Of a DNA stretch of 36,275 nt, positions 14,329 through 22,912 are shown piece by piece; position 1 is the stretch's first letter; every line of letters starts with the position of its first letter. The position numbers were made by a program, and so were the translations under genes. The notes below the pieces were generated by a model, which saw nothing but the letters and a program-made list of their open reading frames with translations, was not told where the DNA came from and made no database searches. This DNA is from Oscillospiraceae bacterium (lineage in GTDB: Bacteria; Bacillota; Clostridia; Oscillospirales; CAG-272), in contig SVSQ01000011.1 in assembly GCA_015064245.1 (NCBI GenBank), positions 1-36,275 of the forward strand. Direction: 5' to 3'.

Positions 14329-15570
14329 TTGTCGATTTTTGACGCAGTAGGCAATTTTTTCGCTAAGGATATACTGCTTTCCCTCGGAGTGGCGATCGCC
14401 ATAGGTATGGTTTTCAACAGATTGGTCAAAAAGCTGGGGCTTCCCAACGTTACGGGCTACCTCGTTGCGGGAGTTCTGATCGGACCTTGCTTTTTACAGA
14501 TAATTCCCGACGTATGGCTCAGAAGTTGTACGCTTCTCGTGAACGTTGCTCTCGGATTTATCGCTTTTTCGATCGGGGGCGAGTTCAAGTTCTCAAAGAT
14601 CAAGAAGATCGGAAAGAGCGTAATGGTGATTACGTTTTTTCAGGCGCTTATGACCACTATTCTGGTCGATATCGGACTTTTGCTCTTCTTTCCCCCTGCT
14701 GTTGCCCTCTGTCTCGGAGCTATCGCCACTGCGACCGCGCCCGCGGCTACGCTTATGGTCATCCGTCAGTACAAGGCTGAGGGTCCCGTTACAAACATAC
14801 TTATGCCCGTGGTCGCGCTGGACGACGCTATTGGTCTGGTGGTCTTCTCCATATCCCTTTCTCTGGCGAAGCTTACTCTTGCGGTCGAGGGTGTAAATCC
14901 TCTGAGCATACTGCTCGACCCTATCAAGGAGATCGTTCTTTCTTTGGTGATCGGCGCGGTGATCGGCGGAGTTCTTTCCTTCTGTCTCGGATTTTTCCAT
15001 TCCCGCTCCAATCGCCTCGTTTCAATAATCAGCGCGGTGTTTATCGGAACATCCGTCGCATCTCTTTTCCACCTTTCCTCCCTGCTTCTCTGCATGGCTA
15101 TCGGCGCGATGATGTCGAATTTCTACCGCGAAAGCGAAAAAATGCTGGATCTTACTGAGCATTGGACTCCCGCCGTGCTTCTGCTGTTCTTCGTTATCTC
15201 CGGAGCGGAGCTTGATCTTACGGTGGTCCCGACTGTCGGACTTCTCGGTATTCTTTATCTCGTTCTCCGTTCTGCGGGAAAATATTTCGGCGCGCGTCTC
15301 GGCTCAGCGGTGGTGCATGAGGATAAAAACATCAGAAAATATCTCGGAGTTGCCCTTCTGCCTCAGGCGGGCGTCGCTATCGGCATGAGCCAGATAGTCG
15401 TGAACGCTCTGCCTTCGGAGTACGGCTCACAGATAAGAGCCGTGGTCCTCTGCGCTACGCTGGTGTACGAGCTTGTCGGTCCACTGCTCACCAAGATAGT
15501 TCTGAAAAGAGCGGGCGAGATCCGTTCGGACGGAAAGGACGACGACGTTCCGCATCCCTCAAGTATTTAA
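14329..15570 (+). CDS. Cation:proton antiporter, CPA2/KefB-like membrane domain
   Basis: This roughly 413-aa protein is almost entirely membrane helices (about 11-13). Features of CPA2 exchangers include GLPNVTGYLVAGVLIGP near the N-terminus, the TATAPAATLMV segment, ALDDAIGL with the paired Asp of the ion site, and LLPQAGVAIGMSQIV near the C-terminus. No RCK/TrkA domain is attached. The start is chosen by the ribosome binding site: AAAGGAG abuts ATG 14320, leaving no spacing, whereas TTG 14329 in the same frame is 9 bases away. The exchanged cation (Na+ or K+) cannot be read from sequence. Confidence 0.88.
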   Translation: MSIFDAVGNFFAKDILLSLGVAIAIGMVFNRLVKKLGLPNVTGYLVAGVLIGPCFLQIIPDVWLRSCTLLVNVALGFIAFSIGGEFKFSKIKKIGKSVMVITFFQALMTTILVDIGLLLFFPPAVALCLGAIATATAPAATLMVIRQYKAEGPVTNILMPVVALDDAIGLVVFSISLSLAKLTLAVEGVNPLSILLDPIKEIVLSLVIGAVIGGVLSFCLGFFHSRSNRLVSIISAVFIGTSVASLFHLSSLLLCMAIGAMMSNFYRESEKMLDLTEHWTPAVLLLFFVISGAELDLTVVPTVGLLGILYLVLRSAGKYFGARLGSAVVHEDKNIRKYLGVALLPQAGVAIGMSQIVVNALPSEYGSQIRAVVLCATLVYELVGPLLTKIVLKRAGEIRSDGKDDDVPHPSSI

Positions 15571-15595
15571 CATATTTAAAAATCAAGATTTTGAT

Positions 15596-15642
15596 ATCAC
15601 CCGTAAGGCGAAAAAACGCTTTGCGGGTGATGTTTTGTTTTG
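15596..15642 (+). terminator. Intrinsic terminator of the antiporter gene
   Basis: A 15-base stem (15596-15610 with 15617-15631, two G-U pairs) has an A6 loop and is followed by GTTTTGTTTT. Confidence 0.88.
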
Positions 15643-15692
15643 GCGATGCGAGGCTCTGATCTCAAAAAACTTACACAAAAATATATAATCGC

Positions 15693-15721
15693 TTGACAAA
15701 GGGCGGAATAATGGTTATAAT
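15693..15721 (+). promoter_or_regulatory. Promoter of rbfA-aroC
   Basis: TTGACA (15693-15698), a 17-base spacer and TATAAT (15716-15721) lie 52 bases upstream of the rbfA ATG. Confidence 0.88.
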
Positions 15722-15773
15722 TATAATGTAGAATTGTATAATTTTAAGAAAAACCGAAAGGAAAGTATATAAA

Positions 15774-16139
15774 ATGGCAGCACACAGACAAACAAGAATA
15801 AACGAGGAGCTTATGCACGCGCTTTCCGAGGCTGTCCGTCAGCTCAAGGACCCCAGAATAATGAGCAGCGTCGTTACGATCACGGACGTTGACTGCGCCA
15901 AGGACCTCAAGACCGCGAACGTGTATTACTCCTTCTTTTCTCCCAAATATACGGAAAAGGATATAAAGACGGCGCTCAAGAGCGCTCAGGGCTATCTTCG
16001 CACCTATCTTGCAAAGAATATCAATCTGCGCGAGACTCCGCTCCTCAATTTCGTTTACGACGATTCCATTCAGCGCGGAAACCGTATCTCCGAGCTTCTC
16101 CGCGAGGTCATGCCCGAGGAGAAGGACGGGGAACAGTAA
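15774..16139 (+). CDS. rbfA: Ribosome-binding factor A
   Basis: This 121-aa single KH-like domain protein is needed for maturation of the 30S subunit (16S rRNA 5' end processing, cold growth). The family signatures INEELMHALSEAVRQLKDPR (early) and LRTYLAKNINLRETPLLNFVYDDS (late) are clear, and the length is typical. AAAGGA precedes ATG 15774 and a strong promoter is upstream. In many Firmicutes rbfA follows infB and precedes truB. Here truB is 12 kb away and rbfA instead lies 48 bases ahead of aroC. Confidence 0.95.
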   Translation: MAAHRQTRINEELMHALSEAVRQLKDPRIMSSVVTITDVDCAKDLKTANVYYSFFSPKYTEKDIKTALKSAQGYLRTYLAKNINLRETPLLNFVYDDSIQRGNRISELLREVMPEEKDGEQ

Positions 16140-16187
16140 GGCGAAAAACGGTATTCGGTGCAAGCGTAAGGAAGGTAAAGTCTGAAA

Positions 16188-17333
16188 ATGAGATCGCATT
16201 TCGGTAACAACTTGAAAATCGAGGTGTCGGGAGAGTCCCACGGCGAAAGCGTTTCCGCTAAGGTCACGGGAGTGCCCGCAGGATATAAGATCGACGGCGA
16301 AAAGCTGAAAGCGTTTATGAAACGCCGCCAGGGGGGGAATCTGCCCTTCACCACTCCGCGGAAGGAAGAGGATCTGCCTGAGTTCGTAACGGGCGTCGAT
16401 GAAAACGGCGTGACCACCGGCGAGCCCCTAACCGCGGTCATCTACAATAGAAACGTGCGCTCGGGCGATTACGCCGGATTTGCCGACACTCCCCGCCCGT
16501 CTCACGCTGAGTACACCGCTCAGATGCGCTACGGTAAGGATATCGACCTTCGCGGCGGCGGACATTTTTCCGCACGTCTGACCGCGCCTCTTTGCGCCGT
16601 CGGCGGTATTCTGAAGCAGATGCTTGAGAGCAAGGGTATATATATCGGCTCGCACCTTTATTCCGTGGGCGGAGTTCTTGATACGCCATATTCCCTTACA
16701 GACGTTGACCGCAACGCGCTCGACGCGTCTCTGAAGGGACGCTCCCTGCCCGTTATAAGCGACGAAGCGGCTGAGATGATGACCGCAGAGCTTGCCGCCG
16801 CCGCAAAAGAGTCCGACTCTCTCGGCGGAGTGGTTGAGTGCGCTGTCATCGGTATGCCCGCAGGTTACGGCGATCCTCTTTACGACGGTGTCGAAAACTG
16901 CCTTGCGGGTGCGATGTTCGGGCTCGGCGGAGTACGCGGTATCGAGTTCGGGACAGGCTTTGCCGCGTCCGCTATGCGCGGAAGTCAGCATAACGATCCA
17001 TTCTGCATCAAGGACGGTAAGGTCATGACCGAAACTAACCATCACGGCGGCGTTATCGGCGGTATTACCAGCGGTATGCCTATAGTCTTCCGCGTCGCCT
17101 TCAAGCCTACCGCGTCTATCGGTATCGAGCAGAAGACCGTCTCGCTTTCCGAAATGAAGGAGACCGTCATTAAGATCGGCGGACGCCACGATCCTTGTAT
17201 TGCTATTCGCGCTCTTCCTTGCGTCGAAGCCCTCACCGCTATCGTTCTCGCTGATCTGATGTTGGCAAAAACCCCTACTTTCTTTGAAAATGAAAGTTTG
17301 ATTGCTTCGCAACCTGCAAAGAAACTTCTGTAA
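16188..17333 (+). CDS. aroC: Chorismate synthase
   Basis: It makes chorismate from 5-enolpyruvylshikimate-3-phosphate using reduced FMN, the last common step to aromatic amino acids. The 381-aa protein shows GESHG (15-19), RPSHAEY, DLRGGGHFSARLTAP and RHDPC near the C-terminus. AAGGAAGG precedes ATG 16188. The last roughly 19 residues (from TPTFFENES to the end) do not resemble the family's C-terminus. They coincide with an R1-like DNA segment (CTACTTTCTTTGAAAATGAAAG ... GCAAAGAAACTTC), so the gene end seems to have been extended by a repeat. Confidence 0.95.
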   Translation: MRSHFGNNLKIEVSGESHGESVSAKVTGVPAGYKIDGEKLKAFMKRRQGGNLPFTTPRKEEDLPEFVTGVDENGVTTGEPLTAVIYNRNVRSGDYAGFADTPRPSHAEYTAQMRYGKDIDLRGGGHFSARLTAPLCAVGGILKQMLESKGIYIGSHLYSVGGVLDTPYSLTDVDRNALDASLKGRSLPVISDEAAEMMTAELAAAAKESDSLGGVVECAVIGMPAGYGDPLYDGVENCLAGAMFGLGGVRGIEFGTGFAASAMRGSQHNDPFCIKDGKVMTETNHHGGVIGGITSGMPIVFRVAFKPTASIGIEQKTVSLSEMKETVIKIGGRHDPCIAIRALPCVEALTAIVLADLMLAKTPTFFENESLIASQPAKKLL

Positions 17334-17336
17334 TAT
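17270..17336 (+). repeat. Degenerate R1 repeat overlapping the aroC 3' end
   Basis: It matches the start of the R1 copies at 27141 and 31813 (CTACTTTCTTTGAAAA.GAAAGT and GCAAAGAAACTTC) but has an inset and lacks the main stem. It encodes the last residues of AroC. Confidence 0.6.
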
Positions 17337-17365
17337 CTGGTTTGTTGTAAAGTTTTTAATCGCCT

Positions 17366-17381
17366 GCAGGCGCTCGCCTGC
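17366..17381 (+). repeat. R4 mini-hairpin between aroC and miaA
   Basis: Stem GCAGGC/GCCTGC with loop GCTC. It is followed by ACCCGTTTCTTTCTTC and TTTGAGCATTCGAAGAAT, which recur at about 33712-33750. Confidence 0.7.
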
Positions 17382-17453
17382 CGCACCCGTTTCTTTCTTC
17401 TTTCTTTGAGCATTCGAAGAATAAATCCCTTTTTCCTATAAAGGATTTCAATT

Positions 17454-18389
17454 ATGCAAAAACAAAAAGTTTACGCCGTAGTCGGACCTACCGCCTCGGG
17501 AAAGACCGCGCTTTCCGTCGAGCTTGCGAAGCTCCTGAACGGCGAGATCATCTCCTGCGACTCAATGCAGGTTTATAAAGGCATGGACGTCGGCACAGCA
17601 AAAGTAACAGCAGAGGAGAAGCAAGGCGTTCCGCATCATCTTATCGACGTCGTTTCGCCCGAGAGCGAATTTTCCTGCGCGGAGTATTCAGCTCTCGCCA
17701 AAGCGAAGATAGAGGAGATCGCCGCCAGAGGCAAAACTCCCATATTTTGCGGCGGTACGGGGCTTTATCTTGACAGCGTTCTCAGCGCAAACGAATTTTC
17801 GGACGCAGGCAAGGACGACGAGTACCGCGCTCTTCTTGAAACGAGATCCCCCGAAGAGCTTCACGCCATGCTGACCGAGGTTGATCCCGAGGCGGCGGAA
17901 GCGACGCATCGGAACAACGTAAAGCGAGTCATTAGAGCGCTTGAGATATTCAAGACTACGGGCGTTACCAAGACGGAATGGGACAGGCGTTCCCGCCTTG
18001 CCGAGCCGCCCTACGACAGCTTGGTCATAGGTCTGAATTTCCGAGACCGCGAAACGCTTTACCGGCGGATAAATCTCAGAGTTGACCTTATGCTCGAGGC
18101 GGGGCTTCTTGATGAGGTAAAGCGTCTGGATACTCCCGAGTTCAGAGCGGGGACAGCGTCCGACGGTATCGGTTATAAGGAGATACTCCGTTATACGGAC
18201 GGCCTTTGCAGTCTTGAAGAAGCGGTAGAGGAGATCAAAAAAGCGTCCCGAAATTACGCAAAACGGCAGATCACTTGGTTTGCCAGAAACGGCTCTATCC
18301 GTTGGATATACCCCGACGATTGCCCTGCGGATGAGGAAAAATTTAAATTTATTGTAAATTCTGCGGTAAATATATTAAATATTAAATAA
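17454..18389 (+). CDS. miaA: tRNA dimethylallyltransferase
   Basis: It transfers a dimethylallyl group to A37 of tRNAs reading UNN codons, improving decoding. The 311-aa protein has the P-loop GPTASGKT (11-18), SCDSMQVYKGMDVGTAK, PHHLIDV and GGTGLYLDSVL, all family hallmarks, and a normal length. ATG 17454 follows a TATAAAGGATTTCA leader with an AAAGGA site at suitable spacing. It lies 120 bases after aroC, with an R4 hairpin between them. Confidence 0.96.
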   Translation: MQKQKVYAVVGPTASGKTALSVELAKLLNGEIISCDSMQVYKGMDVGTAKVTAEEKQGVPHHLIDVVSPESEFSCAEYSALAKAKIEEIAARGKTPIFCGGTGLYLDSVLSANEFSDAGKDDEYRALLETRSPEELHAMLTEVDPEAAEATHRNNVKRVIRALEIFKTTGVTKTEWDRRSRLAEPPYDSLVIGLNFRDRETLYRRINLRVDLMLEAGLLDEVKRLDTPEFRAGTASDGIGYKEILRYTDGLCSLEEAVEEIKKASRNYAKRQITWFARNGSIRWIYPDDCPADEEKFKFIVNSAVNILNIK

Positions 18390-18515
18390 AATATGCTATA
18401 CTTAATAAGATAATAGGCGAAATGATAAATTCGACACGATTTTTGCTCTTTCGTCTTTACTTATTACTTCTTTACTCTTACTTATTATCTCAAGATCGGC
18501 GGTGACTTACTCAAC

Positions 18516-19229
18516 TTGGATAAAGAATACATTAAACGCGTTGAGGAGAACCTTGGCGGCGTACGCGAACGAATACGTCTGGCGGCGGGAGAGGGTAAAG
18601 TAACTCTTCTGGCTGCTACTAAGACCGTTTCTGCCGAGGTCATAAATTACGCGGCTGAAAACTTCGGTCTGACAGTTATCGGAGAGAACAAGGTGCAGGA
18701 GCTGCTTGAAAAGTACCCCGTTCTATGCAGGGACAAGCTTGAGATACACCTTATAGGCCATCTGCAGACCAACAAGGTCAGGCAGATAATCGACAAGGTG
18801 GACATGATCGAGTCTCTTGACAGAGCCGAGCTTGCAAAAGAGATATCGAAGCGCGCTCTGGCTATCGGAAAACGAATGCCGGTGCTGGTGGAGATAAACG
18901 TTGGCAAAGAGGCTGAAAAGAGCGGAGTCTATCCTGAGGACGCCGAGGCGTTCGTAAGAGATATGGCTCGGTACGAGGGCATCGAGATAGTAGGACTGAT
19001 GACTATGGCTCCCGCGAAGATAAGCTCTGAGGAGTACAAGGCGTACTTCTCAGAGGTCAAGTCGATATTCGACCGCATAGCGGAGCTTGACGTTCCGGGC
19101 GTACGAATGGAGACGCTGAGTATGGGTATGTCGGACAGCTACGAGGAGGGCGCGCAGTGCGGAGCTACTCTGGTCCGCGTCGGAAGCGCCATATTCGGAA
19201 AGCGTATATATCCCGAGCAGAAGGTTTAA
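18516..19229 (+). CDS. yggS: PLP-binding homeostasis protein, YggS/PROSC family
   Basis: This 237-aa single-domain TIM-barrel protein binds pyridoxal phosphate through a lysine (Lys36 in LLAATKTVSA) and keeps PLP and amino-acid pools balanced. Other family motifs are FGLTVIGENKVQE, HLIGHLQTNK and TLSMGMSDSYEEG. The start is TTG 18516, supported by GGCGGTGA ten bases upstream. The pyrimidine-rich 126-base gap from miaA shows no clear promoter. As in many Firmicutes it stands directly before sepF, part of the division-cluster arrangement. Confidence 0.93.
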   Translation: MDKEYIKRVEENLGGVRERIRLAAGEGKVTLLAATKTVSAEVINYAAENFGLTVIGENKVQELLEKYPVLCRDKLEIHLIGHLQTNKVRQIIDKVDMIESLDRAELAKEISKRALAIGKRMPVLVEINVGKEAEKSGVYPEDAEAFVRDMARYEGIEIVGLMTMAPAKISSEEYKAYFSEVKSIFDRIAELDVPGVRMETLSMGMSDSYEEGAQCGATLVRVGSAIFGKRIYPEQKV

Positions 19230-19241
19230 AACAGAAACAAG

Positions 19242-19282
19242 CGGAAAAAGCTTACAGGCTTATCCGTTAAAATAAAAATTTT
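19242..19282 (+). terminator. Possible weak terminator after yggS
   Basis: CGGAAAAAGC (19242-19251) and GCTTATCCG (19258-19266) can pair imperfectly. The following DNA is A/T-rich and ends in TTTTT. Confidence 0.35.
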
Positions 19283-19356
19283 TAAGAAAGGTAAAAAATC
19301 TATCCCCTCGGAGCACCGAAGGCAGTGACCGCGGCGGATATTTTAGGACCCGCACA

Positions 19357-19707
19357 ATGAAAAAAGACGAGATTTTTGATGATGAATTTGAAATGGAGAA
19401 CAAAAAGATGAACTTTGAAAATGATATTCCCGTAAAAGCAAAAGAAACACCCGTAACTCCCGGAACCCTTCAGATGAAGGTAGTTCGCCCCAAGAAGCTC
19501 AGCGAGGCTACTGAGATCGCTGACAGCCTTCGCGCAGGTCAGACCATCGTTCTTAACCTCGACGATATGACCGACATCGCTGCAAGACGTATCCTCGACT
19601 ACATCGCAGGCGTTATCTACGCTATCAACGGTAAGATCGAGCGTCCCGCTGACAGAACCTTCCTTCTTACCCCCGCAGGTATCAAGGTAGCTACTCAGGA
19701 AGATTAA
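19357..19707 (+). CDS. sepF: Cell division protein SepF
   Basis: Its C-terminal roughly 80 residues (VVRPKKLSEATEIADSLR, IVLNLDDMTDIAARRILDYI and AGVIYAINGKI) are the SepF fold, which bundles FtsZ filaments at the septum. Two starts are possible. ATG 19357 (116 aa) has no ribosome binding site and gives a charged N-terminus. ATG 19408 (99 aa) has GGAG nine bases upstream. Neither product has the usual N-terminal amphipathic membrane-targeting helix. Codons upstream of 19357 stay open but offer no clear start. It is next to yggS as in other Firmicutes, and the stop is followed at once by an R1 repeat. Confidence 0.88.
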   Translation: MKKDEIFDDEFEMENKKMNFENDIPVKAKETPVTPGTLQMKVVRPKKLSEATEIADSLRAGQTIVLNLDDMTDIAARRILDYIAGVIYAINGKIERPADRTFLLTPAGIKVATQED

Positions 19708-19709
19708 AA

Positions 19710-19846
19710 GGGGAACGCGCTTTCTTGAAAGAAAGCTGCGCAAAGAACTTCATTTACACCGACACCTTGGAGGCATCGGTGTAAATGAATTACTACGTAA
19801 TTTTCTTCGAAAAAGGTGCATCCCCATTTCAAAATCGTGCGTACAT
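19710..19846 (+). repeat. R1 repeat copy 4 (3' of sepF)
   Basis: It starts two bases after the sepF stop with CGCTTTCTTGAAAGAAAGCTGCG. The main stem is 19751-19766 with 19772-19787 (CATTTACACCGACACC / GGCATCGGTGTAAATG). A TTTTCTTCGAAAAA block, GCATCCCCATTTC and GCGTACAT follow. Confidence 0.8.
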
Positions 19847-19886
19847 CTTTTAACCAACAAACAGAGGAAATCCCCCAAAATTGGTA

Positions 19887-19980
19887 GGGGAGCGGCTTGC
19901 TGCTCCCGAAAAAAACACGCAAACATCCTTTCACACCGTAGGGGGCGTGTATTCGCCCGTAAGTCTCCCTTTGGGAGAAA
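19887..19980 (+). repeat. REP-like hairpins in the ileS leader region
   Basis: GGGGAGCGGCTTGCTGCTCCC (19887-19907) and GGGCGTGTATTCGCCC (about 19942-19957) are compact palindromes of the 'GTAGGGG' type, also found at 8269, 9366 and 23450. No T-box motif (specifier loop, antiterminator bulge) was recognised in the 360-base gap before ileS. Confidence 0.55.
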
Positions 19981-20067
19981 TGCGGCTCGCAAAGCGAGAC
20001 GGAAGGAGACTGCAAGTTAAAAAATCCGCGCAAAACAATAAACACAACAGGAGAAATCAAATCAATT

Positions 20068-22863
20068 ATGGCAACCGATTATTCAAAATCTCTTAACCTG
20101 CCTGCCACCGAATTTGCAATGAGAGCGAACCTGCCTCAGCGCGAGCCGGGTATGCTGGCGGCTTGGGAGTCGGACAATTTATACAAAGCGCTTATGGAGA
20201 AGAATGCGGACAAGCCGAAGTTCGTCCTTCACGACGGACCTCCTTACGCAAACGGCGATATCCACATCGGTCACGCGCTCAACAAGATTCTGAAGGACTT
20301 TATAGTCCGTTATCACAATATGGCGGGCTACTGCGCGCCTTACGTTCCCGGCTGGGACTGTCACGGTCTTCCCGCTGAGAGCGCTATCATCAAGAAGACG
20401 AAGCTGGACCGCGGATCCATGTCCGTTTCCGACTTCAGAAACAAGTGTAAGGACTTCGTTCTTTCTTACGTTGACATTCAGAGAGAGGGCTTCAAGCGTC
20501 TCGGAGTCGTCGGCGACTGGGAGAACCCCTACCTCACCCTCAAACCCGAGTTCGAAGCAAAGCAGATCGAGGTCTTCGGCGAGATGGCAAAGAAGGGCTA
20601 CATCTACAAGGGCATGAAGCCCGTTTACTGGTGCGCGTACGACGAGACGGCTCTCGCTGAGGCTGAGATCGAGTACAGCGACGATCCCTGCGACTCTATC
20701 TACGTTAAGTTTGCAGTCAAGGATGACTTCGGCGGAAAGCTGAGAAATATTCCCGGCGTTCCCGAGAAGCTTTATTTCGTTATCTGGACTACTACCACCT
20801 GGACACTTCCCGGTAACCTGGGTATCTGTCTGAACGCTGATTATCAGTATTCTATCGTTAAGGTAGGAGACGAAGCGTACATCATCGCATCCGAGCTGGT
20901 CGAAACGGTCGCAAAGGCAGTCGGCTTTGAGAGCTACGAGGTAGTGGCTCAGCTCAAGGGACGCGAAATGGAAGGCATGAAGGCTCAGCACCCCTTCATG
21001 GACAGACCTTCTTACGTTATCTGCGGCGCTCACGTCACTCTCGACGGCGGTACAGGCTGCGTTCATACAGCTCCCGGCTTCGGCGCAGAGGACTTTGACG
21101 TATGGCGCAAGTACGAGGGACTTCCCGAGCTCATCGTTCCCGTTGACTCAAAGGGAAGAATGACAGAGGAAGCAGGCAAGTACTGCGGACTCAAGACCTC
21201 CGAGGCAAACGTTGAGATCCTCAAGGACATCACCGAGAGCGGCGCGCTGCTTGCGGTACAGAAGATAGTTCACCCCTATCCTCACTGCTGGAGATGTAAG
21301 AATCCTATCATCTACAGAGCTACGGAGCAGTGGTTTGCATCCGTTAAGGATATGACGGAGCAGGCAGTCAAGTCCTGCGACGACATCAAGTGGATCCCCG
21401 CTTGGGGTAAAGAGAGAATGGTCGCGATGATCAAGGAGAGAAACGACTGGTGTATCTCCCGTCAGCGTAACTGGGGCGTTCCGATCCCGATCCTCTACTG
21501 CGCGGATTGCGGAAAGCACATAGTAAACGACGAGACCATCAAGAGAGTTTCCGCTCTCTTCCGTGAAAAGGGCTCTAACGCTTGGTACGATATGACCGCG
21601 GACGAGATCGCTCCCGCAGGACTCAAGTGTCCCGATTGCGGCTGCGAGCATTTCAATAAAGAAAAAGATATTATGGACGTCTGGTTCGATTCAGGTTCTT
21701 CCCACGCGGCAGTTCTTGAGGAGAGAGACGACCTCGTCAGCCCCGCGGACGTTTATCTCGAGGGCGGCGACCAGTACAGAGGCTGGTTCCAGTCCTCCAT
21801 GCTGACCTCCATCGCGGCAAGAGGCAAGGCGCCTTACAAGACCATCATCACTCACGGCTGGACCGTTGACGGTGAGGGTAAGGCGATGCATAAGAGTCTC
21901 GGAAACGCAGTATCTCCCAAGGAGATCATCGATACCTACGGCGCAGATATCCTCCGTCTTTGGGTATCTTCCGTTGAATATACCGTTGACGCAAGGATCT
22001 CCAAGGATATCCTGAAGCAGCTTTCCGAGGTCTACAGAAAGATCAGAAATACAGCCCGTATCCTTATGGCTAACCTCGGTACGGCAGAAACGGATTTTGA
22101 TCCTGAAAAGGATATGGTAGATGAAGCAAAACTGCCGGATATCGATAAGTGGGCTCTTGCAAGACTTAACGCTCTGGTTAAGGAAGTGAACGAGGCTTAC
22201 GAGCAGTACCGCTTCCACGACGTATATCACGCCGTAAGCAATTTCTGCACCATCGAGATGTCCAAGCTTTATATCGATATCTCCAAGGACAGAACCTACG
22301 TTGATAAGAAGGACGGCTTCGGACGCCGCGCGGCTCAGACCACCATGTATAAGATCCTCAAGGCTCTTACGCTGATGATCTCGCCTATCCTTTCCTTCAC
22401 GGCGGACGAAATCTGGAAGACCATGGCTCACACAGCGGACGACGACGCAAGAAACGTTCTGCTCAACGATATGCCTAAGTACGACGAGAGCTGTCCTTTC
22501 GCAGAGGAAGAGGCGAAGTACGAGGAGCTGTTCCGTCTTCGCGATCAGGTTCTCTCCGCTCTTGAGGTTGCCAGAGCTTCCAAGCTTATCGGTAAGTCTC
22601 TCGAGGCTGAGGTCGAGATCACCTGCGACGGCGAGACCTACGACTTCCTTTCAAGCTTCAGCGAAGACGCGCTTTCCGACGTGTTCATCGTTTCGGGAAC
22701 TGCTCTCGTTAAGGGCGCGGCGGCAGAAGGCGCTGAGCTTTCCGTAAAGGTTTCCGAGGCTAAGGGCGAGAAGTGCGCTCGTTGCTGGAAGCATTCCGAG
22801 GGAGCTATCGAGGTAGACGGCGAGCATATCTGTCCTCGCTGCAAGGCGATCCTCGGTATATAG
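20068..22863 (+). CDS. ileS: Isoleucyl-tRNA synthetase
   Basis: This 931-aa class I synthetase charges tRNA-Ile and edits misactivated valine. Visible parts are PPYANGDIHIGHALNK with HIGH at about 64-67, the CP1 editing domain (TTTTWTLPGNLGI, GTGCVHTAPGFG), DVWFDSGSSH, and a C-terminal zinc site CARCWKH ... CPRC (about 903-925). The KMSKS loop reads KAMHKSLGN (about residue 605), a variant in which Met-Ser becomes Met-His. Length is typical for bacterial type-1 IleS. AGGAG lies 14-15 bases before the ATG, a long spacing. A perfect small hairpin follows the stop. Confidence 0.97.
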   Translation: MATDYSKSLNLPATEFAMRANLPQREPGMLAAWESDNLYKALMEKNADKPKFVLHDGPPYANGDIHIGHALNKILKDFIVRYHNMAGYCAPYVPGWDCHGLPAESAIIKKTKLDRGSMSVSDFRNKCKDFVLSYVDIQREGFKRLGVVGDWENPYLTLKPEFEAKQIEVFGEMAKKGYIYKGMKPVYWCAYDETALAEAEIEYSDDPCDSIYVKFAVKDDFGGKLRNIPGVPEKLYFVIWTTTTWTLPGNLGICLNADYQYSIVKVGDEAYIIASELVETVAKAVGFESYEVVAQLKGREMEGMKAQHPFMDRPSYVICGAHVTLDGGTGCVHTAPGFGAEDFDVWRKYEGLPELIVPVDSKGRMTEEAGKYCGLKTSEANVEILKDITESGALLAVQKIVHPYPHCWRCKNPIIYRATEQWFASVKDMTEQAVKSCDDIKWIPAWGKERMVAMIKERNDWCISRQRNWGVPIPILYCADCGKHIVNDETIKRVSALFREKGSNAWYDMTADEIAPAGLKCPDCGCEHFNKEKDIMDVWFDSGSSHAAVLEERDDLVSPADVYLEGGDQYRGWFQSSMLTSIAARGKAPYKTIITHGWTVDGEGKAMHKSLGNAVSPKEIIDTYGADILRLWVSSVEYTVDARISKDILKQLSEVYRKIRNTARILMANLGTAETDFDPEKDMVDEAKLPDIDKWALARLNALVKEVNEAYEQYRFHDVYHAVSNFCTIEMSKLYIDISKDRTYVDKKDGFGRRAAQTTMYKILKALTLMISPILSFTADEIWKTMAHTADDDARNVLLNDMPKYDESCPFAEEEAKYEELFRLRDQVLSALEVARASKLIGKSLEAEVEITCDGETYDFLSSFSEDALSDVFIVSGTALVKGAAAEGAELSVKVSEAKGEKCARCWKHSEGAIEVDGEHICPRCKAILGI

Positions 22864-22884
22864 TTTGAAAATGAATTTTCAAAC
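22863..22884 (+). promoter_or_regulatory. Intercistronic hairpin between ileS and lspA
   Basis: GTTTGAAAA and TTTTCAAAC form a perfect 9-bp stem with loop TGAA, directly at the ileS stop codon. It is not followed by a T tract, so it is more likely an mRNA stability or processing element. Confidence 0.5.
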
Positions 22885-22912
22885 TTAGCGTAAGAAAGAA
22901 ATAATTATATTT

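Noticed and set aside
19708-20067. Possible T-box riboswitch before ileS
   Set aside because: No specifier stem, T-box sequence or antiterminator was seen; the gap is filled by an R1 copy and REP-like hairpins.
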